Program-made: the position numbers and the translations under genes
From: Thermomonospora catenispora
Lineage (GTDB): Bacteria > Actinomycetota > Actinomycetes > Streptosporangiales > Streptosporangiaceae
Length of the DNA stretch: 64,000 bases
Reading direction: 5' to 3'
Assembly (NCBI RefSeq): GCF_006363815.1
Contig: NZ_RRYT01000005.1
Span: forward strand, 62,001 to 126,000
The notes under the pieces: generated by a model
The model's input: the letters and a program-made list of their open reading frames with translations, nothing else
Told to the model about the DNA's origin: nothing
Databases searched by the model: none
Shown: positions 20,803 through 30,230 of the stretch, piece by piece
How positions within the stretch are numbered: the stretch's first letter is position 1
How the letters are laid out: each line of letters starts with the position of its first letter

Positions 20803-23349
20803 GTGACGGAAGTGACCACCGCAGGCGGTGGACCGGGCGAGCGCATCGAACCGGTCGACATCCAGGTCGAGCTGCAACGCAGCTACCTCGACTACGCGAT
20901 GTCGGTCATCGTGTCCCGGGCGCTGCCGGAGGTGCGCGACGGGCTCAAGCCGGTGCACCGGCGCGTGCTGTACGCGATGTACGACGGCGGCTACCGGCCC
21001 GACCGCGGATACTTCAAATGCGCCCGCGTCGTCGGCGACGTCATGGGGAACTACCACCCCCACGGCGACGCGGCGATCTACGACGCGCTGGTCCGCCTCG
21101 CCCAGCCGTGGGCCATGCGCTACCCGCTCGTCGACGGCAACGGCAACTTCGGCTCGCGCGGCAACGACCCCGCCGCGGCCATGCGCTACACCGAGTGCCG
21201 CATGGCCCCGCTGGCGATGGAGCTGCTGCGCGACATCGACAAGGAGACCGTCGACTTCTCCCCCAACTACGACGGCCGCTCCACCGAACCCGACGTCCTG
21301 CCCGCACGATTCCCCAACCTGCTGGTCAACGGGTCGGCGGGCATCGCGGTCGGGATGGCGACCAACATCCCCCCGCACAACCTGCGCGAGGTCGCCGAAG
21401 GCGTCTTCTGGTACCTGGACCACTTCGACGCCGACGACGAGGAGCTGCTGGACGCCCTGATCGAGCGGATCAAGGGCCCCGACTTCCCCACCTCCGCGCT
21501 GATCGTCGGCCGCAAGGGCATCGAGGACGCCTACCGCACCGGCCGCGGCTCGATCACCATGCGCGCGGTGGTCGAGATCGAGGAGATCCAGGGCCGCACC
21601 TGCCTGGTCGTCACCGAGCTGCCCTACCAGGTCAACCCCGACAACCTGGCGCTGAAGATCGCCGAGCTGGTCAAGGAGGGCAAGCTCGAGGGCATCGCCG
21701 ACGTCCGCGACGAGACCTCCGGCCGCACCGGCCAGCGCCTGGTCATCGTCCTCAAGCGGGACGCGGTCGCCAAGGTCGTCCTCAACAACCTCTACAAGCA
21801 CACCCAGCTGCAGGAGACCTTCGGCGCCAACATGCTGGCGCTGGTCGACGGGGTGCCCCGCACCCTGCGACTGGACCAGTTCATCCGCTACTGGGTGGAC
21901 CACCAGATCGACGTCATCATCCGGCGCACCCGCTTCCTGCTGCGCAAGGCCGAGGAACGCGCCCACATCCTGCGCGCCCTGCTGCGGGCCCTGGACCGGA
22001 TCGACGAGGTCATCTCGCTGATCCGCGGCTCGGCCTCGGCGCAGGAGGCCCAGCAGGGCCTGATGGCGCTGCTGCAGATCGACGAGGTCCAGGCGCAGGC
22101 CATCTTGGACATGCAGCTGCGCAAGCTGGCCGCCCTGGAACGGCAGGCGATCACCGACGAGTACGACCGGCTGATGGCCGAGATCGCCGACTACAACGAG
22201 ATCCTCTCCTCGCCGGAGCGGCAGCGCCGGATCGTCCGCGAAGAGCTGGAGCCGATCGTCGAGAAGTACGGCGACGAGCGGCGCACCCAGATCGTCCCCT
22301 ACGACGGCGACGTCTCATATGAGGACCTCATCGCCGAAGAGGAGATCGTCGTCACCATCACCCGCGGCGGCTACGCCAAGCGCACCCGGGTGGACGCCTA
22401 CCGCGAGCAGAAGCGCGGCGGCAAGGGGGTGCGCGGCGCCCAGCTCAAGCAGGACGACATCGTCGAGCACTTCTTCGTCACCACGACCCACCACTGGCTG
22501 CTGTTCTTCACCAACAAGGGGCGGGTCTACCGGGCCAAGGCCTACGAGCTGCCCGAGGGCGGACGCGACGGCCGCGGCCAGCACGTGGCCAACATGCTGG
22601 CCTTCCAGCCCGACGAGCGCATCGCCGAGGTGCTGGACCTGCGCGACTACGACGTCGCCCCCTACCTGGTGCTGGCCACCAAGCAGGGCAAGGTCAAGAA
22701 GACCCCGCTCAAGGACTTCGACTCCCCGCGCAGCGGCGGGATCATCGCCATCAACCTCGCCGAGGACGACGAGGTGATCGCCGCCCGGCTGGTCTCGCCC
22801 ACCGACGACCTGCTGATGGTGTCGACGAACGCGCAGGCCATCCGCTTCCACGCCGACGACGAGCAGCTCCGCCCGATGGGCCGGGCCACCAGCGGCGTGA
22901 TCGGGATGCGCTTCGACAACGGCCACCTGCTGGACATGCACGTGGTCCGCAACGACGAAGAGGACGTGCTGGTGGCCACCGAAGGCGGTTACGCCAAGCG
23001 CACCCCGGTGGAGCAGTACCCTGTGCAGGGTCGCGGAGGCAAGGGCGTCCTCACCGCGAAGATCGTGGAATCCCGCGGCGGGCTGGTGGGGGCTCTCATG
23101 GTCCGTCCCGAGGACGGAGTGTTCGCGATGACCTCCAACGGAGGCGTCATCCGGACCAGCGCCGCCGAGATCAAGCGGTCCGGACGGCAGACCATGGGAG
23201 TTCGGCTGATGAACCTCGCCGAAGGCGACAGCATCGTCGCCATCGCACGGAACGTGGAATCCATGGGAGAGTCCGCGGCGGGCCTGGACGCCTCCGCGGG
23301 TGAGGCCGACGCCGACGACCCCGACGGGGCGGAGAAGGACGACCAGTGA
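20803..23349 (+). CDS. gyrA: DNA gyrase subunit A
   Basis: DNA-cleaving subunit. The catalytic tyrosine is in AAAMRYTEC (about Tyr129), and the quinolone-determining region reads [17 protein letters not shown], with alanine at the position equivalent to E. coli Ser83. C-terminal pinwheel repeats are present, including the GyrA-box-like [10 protein letters not shown]. The tail after residue 815 is acidic ([14 protein letters not shown]). GTG start 20803 with GAGG upstream. The 848 residues are typical. Confidence 0.97.
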   Translation: MTEVTTAGGGPGERIEPVDIQVELQRSYLDYAMSVIVSRALPEVRDGLKPVHRRVLYAMYDGGYRPDRGYFKCARVVGDVMGNYHPHGDAAIYDALVRLAQPWAMRYPLVDGNGNFGSRGNDPAAAMRYTECRMAPLAMELLRDIDKETVDFSPNYDGRSTEPDVLPARFPNLLVNGSAGIAVGMATNIPPHNLREVAEGVFWYLDHFDADDEELLDALIERIKGPDFPTSALIVGRKGIEDAYRTGRGSITMRAVVEIEEIQGRTCLVVTELPYQVNPDNLALKIAELVKEGKLEGIADVRDETSGRTGQRLVIVLKRDAVAKVVLNNLYKHTQLQETFGANMLALVDGVPRTLRLDQFIRYWVDHQIDVIIRRTRFLLRKAEERAHILRALLRALDRIDEVISLIRGSASAQEAQQGLMALLQIDEVQAQAILDMQLRKLAALERQAITDEYDRLMAEIADYNEILSSPERQRRIVREELEPIVEKYGDERRTQIVPYDGDVSYEDLIAEEEIVVTITRGGYAKRTRVDAYREQKRGGKGVRGAQLKQDDIVEHFFVTTTHHWLLFFTNKGRVYRAKAYELPEGGRDGRGQHVANMLAFQPDERIAEVLDLRDYDVAPYLVLATKQGKVKKTPLKDFDSPRSGGIIAINLAEDDEVIAARLVSPTDDLLMVSTNAQAIRFHADDEQLRPMGRATSGVIGMRFDNGHLLDMHVVRNDEEDVLVATEGGYAKRTPVEQYPVQGRGGKGVLTAKIVESRGGLVGALMVRPEDGVFAMTSNGGVIRTSAAEIKRSGRQTMGVRLMNLAEGDSIVAIARNVESMGESAAGLDASAGEADADDPDGAEKDDQ

Positions 23350-23482
23350 CCCTTCCCCGCCCGCGTCGCCGCGGACCCGCCTCGTCTGCCGGCGGGTCCG
23401 CGGGGGGCTCGGTGACCGACGCGACCGGTCAGGCGTCGCAGCGGCCCGCGGACGACGGCTCGCGGGGCCGTGAGGAGGACCA

Positions 23483-24235
23483 GTGAGCACTCAGCCGAAC
23501 AAGAGCAGCAACCCCTCGGAGGCCGACGCCGCACCCGGCCCCGGCGGCGCGTCGCGGCCCCGTGGCGACTCCACCGAGTCGTTCCCCGCCCAGAGCACCT
23601 CCGGCAAGGACGAGGCGGCCCCCGACGCCACCCGTCCCGAGGGCATCACCCCGGTGAGCGACCCGGGCCCGGGCGCCGGGCAGGGGAAGAAGGACCCCGC
23701 CTGGTCGCCCGCCGGCGGCGCCGGACGCCCCTCCATGCAGCCCGCCCAGCCGGCCGGACGGTCCGGTGCGCCGGCCGGCGCACCGCGGGCCACGGGCGCA
23801 CAGCCCGCCGCACCGGCCGGCAAGGACAGGCGGCCCGCCGCCCGCCTGGGCGGCGCCAAGGCCCCGCGCCGCGCCCAGCTCCAGCTGGCCCGGCTGGAGC
23901 CCTGGTCGGTGATGAAGTTCAGCTTCGTGATGTCGCTGGTGGCCTTCCTCGTCCTGCTGGTGGCCGTGATAGTGCTGTACACCATCCTGTCCGGCCTGGG
24001 CGTCTTCGACGCGATCAGCGAGACCGTCAACGACCTCACCAGCGACCAGGACTCCACCGACGGCGTGAACGCCGGCAGCTGGTTCGGCTTCTGGCGCATC
24101 CTCGGCTACACGATCCTCGTCGGCGCCCTCAACGTCCTGCTCATCACCGCGTTGTGCACGGTCGGGTCGGTCATCTACAACCTGGCCGCAGACCTGGTGG
24201 GCGGCGTCGAGGTCACCCTCAAGGAGGCCGAGTAG
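23483..24235 (+). CDS. DUF3566 membrane protein
   Basis: Conserved actinobacterial protein almost always encoded right after gyrA; function unknown. Residues 1-135 are disordered and rich in Pro, Ala and Gly. The DUF3566 domain follows (about 138-250) with two transmembrane segments: VMSLVAFLVLLVAVIVLYTI, and a second around ILVGALNVLLITALCTVG. The short acidic loop between them (SDQDSTDG) is expected outside. The GTG start is at 23483 after GAGGAGG. It ends 115 bp before tRNA-Ile. The transcript is probably shared with gyrA. Confidence 0.9.
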   Translation: MSTQPNKSSNPSEADAAPGPGGASRPRGDSTESFPAQSTSGKDEAAPDATRPEGITPVSDPGPGAGQGKKDPAWSPAGGAGRPSMQPAQPAGRSGAPAGAPRATGAQPAAPAGKDRRPAARLGGAKAPRRAQLQLARLEPWSVMKFSFVMSLVAFLVLLVAVIVLYTILSGLGVFDAISETVNDLTSDQDSTDGVNAGSWFGFWRILGYTILVGALNVLLITALCTVGSVIYNLAADLVGGVEVTLKEAE

Positions 24236-24350
24236 CCGCCCATGCACCGCTCCGCCGCCGCGTCCGGGGGACGAGTCGCCAAATCGATTTCAGGTTGTCC
24301 CCTCAGATGGGGTAATCTCCATGCACGTGCCCCACAGAGCGGCGGCACTC

Positions 24351-24427
24351 GGGCCTATAGCTCAGTCGGTTAGAGCGCATCCCTGATAAGGATGAGGCCG
24401 GTGGTTCAAGTCCACCTAGGCCCACCA
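24351..24427 (+). tRNA. tRNA-Ile (GAT)
   Basis: Full cloverleaf: acceptor GGGCCTA pairs with TAGGCCC, the anticodon loop CTGATAA gives GAT, the T-arm is GGTGG TTCAAGT CCACC, the discriminator is A, and CCA is encoded. It follows gyrA-DUF3566 as in most actinomycetes. A degenerate integrase lies just downstream, so it has probably served as an integration site. Confidence 0.97.
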
Positions 24428-24433
24428 GCTCAG

Positions 24434-24463
24434 AAGCCCCCACCGGGTATCCGGTGGGGGCTT
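24434..24463 (+). terminator. Rho-independent terminator after tRNA-Ile
   Basis: 13-bp stem AAGCCCCCACCGG / CCGGTGGGGGCTT with GTAT loop, followed by TT, starting 7 bp past the tRNA. Confidence 0.85.
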
Positions 24464-24490
24464 TTGACGGCAGCGCTGACGGCAACGGCC

Positions 24491-25290
24491 TTAGTCTCCC
24501 CGGTCTCCGAACAGCTCATCGGCCACCCTGCCCAGCCCATCACGGTGGCTCTCGCCGTCGCCGCGCGTGTAGATCTCCAGCGTCACCGAGATGCGCGCGT
24601 GCCCCAGGATCTCCTTGGCGTCGCTGGGCGGAACGCCCATCTTCTTGAGCAATGAGGCCGTGGTGTGCCGCAGGTCGTGCAACCGGATTCGGCGCAGGCC
24701 GGCCTGATCACAGATCCGCTCGAAGGTGCGTCCCAGGTTCCGGGGCTCGATGGGCCGCCCGTGGCGGGTGGTGAAGACCAGGCCGGTCTCCTCCCTCTCG
24801 TCACCGGCCTGCCGCCGAGCGACCATCTGCCGTTCGGCCAGTTCGATCACGGCTTCACGGGCGATCGGCAGCAACGGTAGGTGTCGCCGATCGGCCGCGG
24901 TCTTGACCGGTGTCCGGGTGAGCTGACCGTCGATGCGCTGCATCTGCCACTCGACCCGGATGACTTCCTCATCCAAGTCGATGTCATCCCAGGACAGGCC
25001 GAGGACCTCACCGCGCCGCAGCCCGTAGGCGAGGAGCAAGACGAACGCCGGATACAGCCGCTCAGTGCGCGCAGCCGCCGGGAAGGCCCGCGCCTCATCC
25101 ACCGACCAGGGCTTGACCTTGCGCCCAGGTGCGGGTGGCAACGTGGTCAGTCGGGCGGCGTTGAGGTGATCAGTTCTTCCTGCATCGCTCGGGTCAGCGC
25201 AGCGCCCAGGACCGTGCGCATGATGTGGACCTTGGCCACCGAGTGGCCGGCCTTGATCTGCTTGTTCAAGAGCGGCGGCGCATGCGGCCT
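24491..25290 (-). pseudogene. Truncated, frameshifted tyrosine integrase
   Basis: Remnant of an AICE/phage-type tyrosine recombinase facing tRNA-Ile. The catalytic half is intact in one frame: Arg in YGLRRGEVLGLSWDD, HDLRHTTASLL, and the tyrosine in TLEIYTRGDG. Upstream of NAARLTTLP the frame breaks: reading the next frame continues family-like sequence (LNKQIKAGHSVAKVHIMRTV, then LGAALTRAMQEELIT). One base is missing at 25164-25165. Before about 25290 the coding similarity stops and CRISPR-like DNA begins, so the arm-binding and core-binding domains are gone. It is clearly not a working enzyme. Confidence 0.88.
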
Positions 25291-25360
25291 GAAGGCCGGT
25301 CACCGGGCGGCGACCGCCGGGCCGGACGCCAACAAAGCCACCAGTCAGAGACCCCACCGC

Positions 25361-25514
25361 ACAGCAGCGCCCCCAGGGGCGGTGAAGAACCCGGTTTTGA
25401 GATGCCTGGGCCTGCTGATGGTGTTGCGACGCCTCTAGGGGTGCAGGAACCCCGGTGCGACTGCGGCAACACCACCGAGTGGCGGTTGCGATCCCTCCAG
25501 GGGTGATGAGGAAC
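25361..25514 (-). CRISPR. Small degenerate CRISPR array (3 repeats)
   Basis: Repeat-like units at 25361-25390, 25423-25450 and 25485-25514 with spacers of 32 and 34 nt. The rightmost unit begins GTTGCGATCC and ends GATGAGGAAC; the others are progressively diverged. The sequence to the right (from 25515) matches the leader of the array at 52822-53394, so the leader end is on the right and transcription would run leftward. No cas gene lies in the window. Confidence 0.75.
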
Positions 25515-25736
25515 CCCCAGAGTAAAGCCGCAGGCCAGAGCACCGAAAGCCCACCAAATACGGGCCGGTTCTGCAGCGGACCGCCGGTTGTGCAAACGCC
25601 CTGGTAGAACGCATGACCCCCAGACGAGGAGTGAGGACGCATTACGGGCACGGTAACCCAACACCCGTTCTCCTAACCCCTCCTCAGGCTGATCGAGCGT
25701 ATCTCTGAGGGACTGCGTCGTTCCGGAGCGCTCATC
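25515..25736 (-). promoter_or_regulatory. CRISPR leader, copy 1
   Basis: About 220 bp homologous to 53395-53633. Shared words include CCAGAGTAAA, CCGCAGGCCAG, CCGCCGGTTGTGCAA, CCCTGGTAGAACGCA, GTGAGGACGC and CAGGCTGATCGAGCG. It should contain the array promoter reading leftward. Between 25737 and 25920 I see nothing further. Confidence 0.7.
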
Positions 25737-25921
25737 TACGCGGTGCTGCCCTCACACCATCTGGTTGTTCGTACGTACGGGCATTCCGGATCGCCGTACT
25801 GTCACCGTCGACGGCGCCGTGGCGGCGACATCGGCGGACATCAACGTGCCCAAAGGGCCGTCGGCAGGTCAGCGGTGCCATGGGCGTTGGTCGCCGTGAG
25901 ACGGGACGACCGGTGAGGGTG

Positions 25922-25945
25922 GGGCCGGCGGTTCAAGCCCACCCC
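25922..25945 (+). repeat. Possible attR remnant resembling tRNA-Ile 3' end
   Basis: GGGCCGGCGGTTCAAGCCCACC resembles the tRNA-Ile T-arm region (GAGGCCGGTGGTTCAAGTCCACC) with a few differences. With the dead integrase between, it may be the decayed right attachment site of a lost element. T-arms are generally alike, so this is tentative. Confidence 0.35.
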
Positions 25946-25958
25946 ACGGATCCGACCC

Positions 25959-26012
25959 TTGGTCCATGTCCGACGACGCATGGATTTGGTCCATGTCCGA
26001 CGACGCATGGAT
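25959..26012. repeat. Perfect tandem 27-bp duplication
   Basis: Two identical adjacent 27-nt units (25959-25985 and 25986-26012), starting TTGGTCCATGTCCGACGACG. The second unit ends on the last base of the stop codon of the leftward gene at 26012-26521. Confidence 0.9.
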
Positions 26013-26521
26013 CAGCGGGCGTGGTCCAGTGCGTTCAGCGCGTCGGTGTCCAGTGGGGCGTACGGCTCGGTGACCAGGTGGTCTTTGCGTGTTCCTCGTC
26101 GGAAGGCGAGCCCGTCGACCTCGATGAACCCGGTGCCGTCGACGGTGAACGTGCTGCCTCGTTCGAACATCAGGATCAACGGCTCGAAGGGGTGCGGCAG
26201 GTTCGGCAGCCTGACGCGTTCGCCGAGCGCGGCGAAGTGCAGCGCCCATTCGCAGGTCTGCGCCACCGACGGGAACACCCAGTCGGGGCCGGCCGCCCGG
26301 ACGGCCTCGACGACCTGCAAGGGGGCGCGCACCTCCGGGTCGATCAGGGCCGCGATGTCGAAGAACGGCCAGCGGTCGGCGTGCAGTTCGGCGGACCACC
26401 AGGCCGCACGGCGCAGGTACTCGCGCATCAGCAGGACCTGGGAGCGTCGCCGGTCCAGCCGGTCGGACCAGTCGTCGATGGCCGTCAGGCGTTCGGCCAG
26501 TCTCGTCACGGCGTCGTCCAT
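26012..26521 (-). CDS. Hypothetical protein, 169 aa
   Basis: I do not recognise the family. The start ATG 26521 is supported by AGGAGG 8 bp upstream; the open frame continues far upstream but only as GC-rich shadow. The first third is helical and Arg/Asp-rich (LAERLTAIDDWSDRLDRRRSQV). A central region is aromatic and hydrophobic (RRAAWWSAELHADRWPFFDIAALI), and the C-terminal half looks like a beta-rich domain (FERGSTFTVDGTGFIEVDGLAFRRG). There is no signal peptide or membrane helix. It is a single gene between the CRISPR/integrase scar and a 670-bp spacer, with a 27-bp tandem duplication against its stop. Confidence 0.7.
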   Translation of the reverse strand: MDDAVTRLAERLTAIDDWSDRLDRRRSQVLLMREYLRRAAWWSAELHADRWPFFDIAALIDPEVRAPLQVVEAVRAAGPDWVFPSVAQTCEWALHFAALGERVRLPNLPHPFEPLILMFERGSTFTVDGTGFIEVDGLAFRRGTRKDHLVTEPYAPLDTDALNALDHAR

Positions 26522-27188
26522 CGCCCGGTCCTCCTGAGGGGAGCGTCGCTCACGAGCCCGTCGACGGCGGGCGGGGCGTCGGCGAGCCCGGTCGGCCTGG
26601 ACGGCCCGTCCAGCGGGAGAGCGCGCGAAGAGGCCGGTTTCTCCGCTGTGGAGCCGGGTCGCCGCGGTGCCGTGTGCGGGTCGGATCGTCCCGTCGAAGA
26701 TCGTAACGGCCGGGGCGGGATCGGGCGGCGGGGCGCCGGGGAACGAGGGCGGAGGGGGCATGGGGCGTGTCCGCTCGGGCCGGGAAGGTCGGAACGTCCG
26801 AAGGCGCCTTGCGGAAGAAAACCAAGGCCGGGGGAGGACCCGGGGAGTGCGCGGGGCGATGACGCGGCACCCGGGCGTGTGCATGCCGGCCGGACGGGAC
26901 CGTGGTGCCGGAGTCGCGGTCTTGACGCGGTCGGAACCGCGGGGCGATGCCGGCGAGTGGAACGCCGGAATCGAAAGCGATCTCCGCCGTCGCCGTCGGG
27001 AGGGCGGAACACGATCTGCCGGCGGTGACCGATCGTCTTCCCGAGGAACGTCCAGACGGGGCGGAGAACGATTCTTCATTCGGCGGGCGCGGCTTCTCGT
27101 CGTGGAGCGGACGCCTCTCCGGCGATTCGCGGCGCCCGATCCGGGGAGGCGTTGAGAGCCGACCCGAAGACGGTGATCGAATTGGCCG
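26522..27188. other. Gene-poor interval
   Basis: About 670 bp. Several open frames overlap on both strands, all Arg/Pro/Ser-rich and without ribosome sites. I see no RNA gene or hairpin. The promoter of the 26012-26521 gene is presumably here. Confidence 0.5.
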
Positions 27189-27470
27189 TCATGCGCTCCG
27201 GCTGGGGCGGACCCGGGCGGCCTGTGCCGCTCTGCGCTGGGCCGCCGCGGCTCGGGCGCGCCTCATGCTTTCCCGGACCTTGGCCGCGCCGCGTTTCGCC
27301 GTGGCGGCGTTCCGAACGCGATCGGCATAGGGCGCCAGCACTTCCCACACCGGCGGCGGCGTCCATTCCTCCCGCACCGGAGGGGCGGGCGAGTTCCCGT
27401 TGACGGTGGAGATCATGAGCGCCGTGCTGCAGTGGGGGCAGCGCACGGCCGAATGCGCATGAGTGCTCAT
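27189..27470 (-). CDS. Small hypothetical protein with CxxC pair
   Basis: 93 residues from ATG 27470 (MSTHAHSAVRCPHCSTAL). The N-terminal CPHC could form half of a zinc site but there is no second pair. The middle is polar (PVREEWTPPPVWEVLAPY) and the C-terminus is a long Ala/Arg helix (AATAKRGAAKVRESMRRARAAA), possibly nucleic-acid binding. There is no clear ribosome site, and an upstream ATG at 27500 would add ten residues. The function is unknown and it is less certain than its neighbours to be a real gene. Confidence 0.5.
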   Translation of the reverse strand: MSTHAHSAVRCPHCSTALMISTVNGNSPAPPVREEWTPPPVWEVLAPYADRVRNAATAKRGAAKVRESMRRARAAAAQRRAAQAARVRPSRSA

Positions 27471-27907
27471 ACCACAAATGATTCCCAGAGGGTCTGACAA
27501 AACGTCGCATTGGGTGTACCCCGCCGGGGCGGTTCCTCATGCCCGTGCCACCGGATTTTCTGATCTTCGTCACCGCCGTTTCCGTCGTTCCGTCGGGCGG
27601 GCTTGTCCGGCCGCATCGCGGCGCCGGGCCGCGGCGGCCGGTGCCGCAGATCGCCTCCGCATGCGGTGGCGAGGCCGCTGACCAGCGGTTTCGCCACCGA
27701 GGTGCGAGGCGGGCAGGGTCGGGCGGGGAGTCGCCGGGGGCGCTTGTGAGGGCGTTCTCATCGGGTAGGGCACCGCGAAAGCGGTCGTGCCGGTCGTCGG
27801 GGCGAGGCGGCGCCGTCGAGCGGTCGGCAGGCGGTCCGGCCCGGACGGGGCGTCGCGATGCGGCCGGCCGCGACCGGCGGACCGAGGCGGAAGAGGGAGG
27901 TCGGACC
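27471..27907. other. Intergenic region
   Basis: About 440 bp between divergent genes. No credible gene or strong hairpin. The right end carries GGGAGG, the ribosome site of the PPOX gene at 27908. Confidence 0.5.
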
Positions 27908-28429
27908 ATGCCGACGACAGAACTCGACGTCCGCTACAGCAGTGAGAACGCCACGGCGGCCTCCTGGGAGGAGGGCCGGGCGGTGCTGGAACGAGCGGAG
28001 CTGTACTGGCTGTCCACCGTTCGTCCCGACGGCCGTCCGCACGTCACGCCGCTCGTGGCGGTCTGGATGGACGACGCGTTGCACTTCTGCACCGGCCCCG
28101 AGGAGCGCAAGGCCAAGAATCTGGCCGCCGACCCTCACTGCGTCCTCACCACCGGCACCAACCGGAACGAGGGCATGGACGTGGTCGTCGAGGGCCGGGC
28201 CGAACGCGTCACGGACGAGCGCCGGCTCGCGCGGCTGGCCGGGGCCTTCGCCGCCAAGTACGGGGAGCAGTGGCGGTTCGGGGTGCGCGACGGCGCCTTC
28301 GCGGTCCCGGAGGGCGGGGCGGCCTGGGTCTTCGCGGTCGTTCCGCGGAAGGCGTTCGGGTTCGGCAAGGGCGACGTCTACAGCCAGACCCGCTGGACGT
28401 TCCCCTCCCACGAGATGCGTCCTCGCTGA
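27908..28429 (+). CDS. Pyridoxamine 5'-phosphate oxidase-like flavoprotein
   Basis: Split-barrel flavin-binding protein of the PPOX/F420-reductase superfamily. ATG 27908 has GGGAGG upstream. The strand pattern LYWLSTVRPDGRPHVTPLVAVWMDDALHF near residues 35-65 is the family's core, followed by KAKNLAADPHCVLTTG and FGFGKGDVYSQTRWTF at the C-terminus. At 173 residues it is typical. The cofactor (FMN or F420) and substrate cannot be deduced. It is monocistronic and followed by a large hairpin. A different PPOX protein lies at 53933. Confidence 0.85.
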   Translation: MPTTELDVRYSSENATAASWEEGRAVLERAELYWLSTVRPDGRPHVTPLVAVWMDDALHFCTGPEERKAKNLAADPHCVLTTGTNRNEGMDVVVEGRAERVTDERRLARLAGAFAAKYGEQWRFGVRDGAFAVPEGGAAWVFAVVPRKAFGFGKGDVYSQTRWTFPSHEMRPR

Positions 28430-28579
28430 AGACGCGCTCCCGGGCCCGGGGGCGCGTCCGGCCGGCGCCGTCGCCGTCGAGCGCGTCGGCGGGCGGCGGA
28501 CGCCTCTCGCGCGGCGGCGGTGACGGGCGGCGCCCGGGCGGCCGGGGGGACGCGGCGCGGACCTTCGCTCGGGGGAAAC

Positions 28580-28617
28580 GAACGAGGTCACGACGCCTGA
28601 GCGCCGTGACCTCGTTC
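28580..28617. terminator. Strong hairpin downstream of PPOX gene
   Basis: 13-bp perfect stem (28580-28592 with 28605-28617), 12-nt loop, in the 470-bp spacer between two convergent genes, so it may serve both. Further right, 28693-28708 is the perfect palindrome GCTCACCCGGGTGAGC and a second stem (GGTGAGCCGG / CCGGCTCACC) overlaps it. No gene is seen in 28430-28898. Confidence 0.75.
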
Positions 28618-28898
28618 CCCCGGCCCGTGTCGATGTGCCGACACACCTGCTGAGACCGCCGTCCCGGCGGACCTTTCCGCAAGCCCGTTGAGCTCACCCG
28701 GGTGAGCCGGCCCCCGTTCCGGCTCACCGGTGAGCGCCGAGCGGAACCGCAAGGCCCGGTGGTCCCATCCCGGTCACCCGCCGTCGGGTGTCCTCACTGG
28801 GCGCGCATGACGTTAGTCGCGCGAAGGCGCGCGGATTCGCCGAGACGGGGATGCGGTCGATGAACGGTCGAGTCTCTGCGATAAGCGGTGTGTGATTC

Positions 28899-30077
28899 TC
28901 AGTGAGCGTGCTGTGATCGATCAGTCGGCCGCTGCAGGGGGCGGCGGGGAGTCAGCCGCCACAGGGAGGTGGTCTCCGCCGCTCGCGCCCGGTGCAGCGG
29001 ATCGTCGGGGTCGTGGACCTTGGGGTGGCGGGGTTTGGCGTCCAGCCGGTCGATCACCGTCAGGCCGGCGGCGTCGAACGCGGCCAGCAGGTCGTCGCGG
29101 GACCGCAGGCCGAGGTGCTCGGCGATGTCGGAGAGGATCAGCCAGCCCTCACCGCCCGGTTCCAGGCGGTCGGCCAGCCCGGCGATGAACCCCTGGAGCA
29201 TCCGGCCCTTGTGGTCGTACACGGCGTGCTCGAGGGAGGAGGCGGCCTTGGCCGGGATCCACGGGGGATTGCACACCGCCAGCCGTGCCCGGCGGCCGGG
29301 CGGGAACAGGTCGGCCCGGTGGACCTCCACCCGGTCGGCCAGGCCCAGCCGTTCGATGTTCTCCCGGGCGCAGGCCAGCGCCCGCGGGTCGACGTCGGTG
29401 GCGATCACCCGGCGCACGCCTCGGCGCGCCAGGAGGGCCGCGAGCACGCCGGTGCCGGTGCCGATGTCGAACGCGGGCGAGGGGTCCGGCGGGAGCGGGG
29501 CGCGGGCGACCAGGTCCACGTACTCTCCCCGGACCGGGGAGAAGACCCCGTAGTGGGGGTGGATCCGCTCGCCCAGGGCGGGCACGGGGACGCCTTTGCG
29601 GCGCCATTCGTGCGCCCCGATCACCCCCAGCAGTTCGCGCAGGGCGACCAGCGAGGGCTCGTCCGCGGGCCCGTACGCCTCCAGGCACGCCCGCCGCACG
29701 TCGGGGGCGCGTCGCAGCGGAACGCGGTAGTCGGCGTCCAGCGGGATCAGCAGCATGCCGAGGGTCCGGGCCCGCTGTCCCTGGGTCAGCCGGTACAGAT
29801 GGAACGCCTGTGGGTCGCCCGGGGCGGGGCGGGGGCGGCGCCGCCGGGACCGGTCGAAGCGCCGGTTCATCGCCTGCAGGAGCCGGCGGGCGTTGTGGAA
29901 GTCGCCGCGCCACAGCAGGGCGGTGCCCGTGCAGGCCAGCCGGTAGGCGTCGTCCGCCCGCATCCGGTCGTCGGCGACGGTCACCTGTTTCGGCGGCGGT
30001 GATCCCGATGCCGAGCGCCAGCGCGCCGTGCGGGTCTCGCCCGCCTCGGTCCATCGAACGTGGGTGTTCTCCTGCAC
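28899..30077 (-). CDS. Class I SAM-dependent methyltransferase (PrmC/HemK-like)
   Basis: The N-terminal half (about 1-190) is an all-helical region without a known fold assignment (DAYRLACTGTALLWRGDFHNARRLLQAM). The C-terminal half is a Rossmann methyltransferase with DIGTGTGVLAALLARRG (SAM loop), the acidic TDVDPRALACA, and the NPPW motif typical of enzymes that methylate planar amide or amino nitrogens (glutamine-N5, adenine-N6 or guanine-N2). The start GTG 30077 is chosen for AGGGAG upstream; 392 residues. The substrate is unknown; a ribosomal protein, release factor or rRNA is possible by family. The upstream region is the DnaA-box cluster. Confidence 0.8.
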   Translation of the reverse strand: MQENTHVRWTEAGETRTARWRSASGSPPPKQVTVADDRMRADDAYRLACTGTALLWRGDFHNARRLLQAMNRRFDRSRRRRPRPAPGDPQAFHLYRLTQGQRARTLGMLLIPLDADYRVPLRRAPDVRRACLEAYGPADEPSLVALRELLGVIGAHEWRRKGVPVPALGERIHPHYGVFSPVRGEYVDLVARAPLPPDPSPAFDIGTGTGVLAALLARRGVRRVIATDVDPRALACARENIERLGLADRVEVHRADLFPPGRRARLAVCNPPWIPAKAASSLEHAVYDHKGRMLQGFIAGLADRLEPGGEGWLILSDIAEHLGLRSRDDLLAAFDAAGLTVIDRLDAKPRHPKVHDPDDPLHRARAAETTSLWRLTPRRPLQRPTDRSQHAH

Positions 30078-30230
30078 GGGACTCCCTGACGCCGATCGGG
30101 CTTCGACGCTATCGCGCTCCCCGGGCCGGCGCATCCTCTTCCCCGATCGTCCTCTCCGGTCGTCGTTTCTGGTCGTCGTTTCTGGTGCTCGTCTCCGGTC
30201 GCCCGGCGGGCGGGCGGGACGGTTGAATGG

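Noticed and set aside
25291-25651. N-terminal 120 residues of the 386-codon frame at the dead integrase
   Set aside because: This part is a read-through of CRISPR repeats, spacers and leader, not protein sequence.
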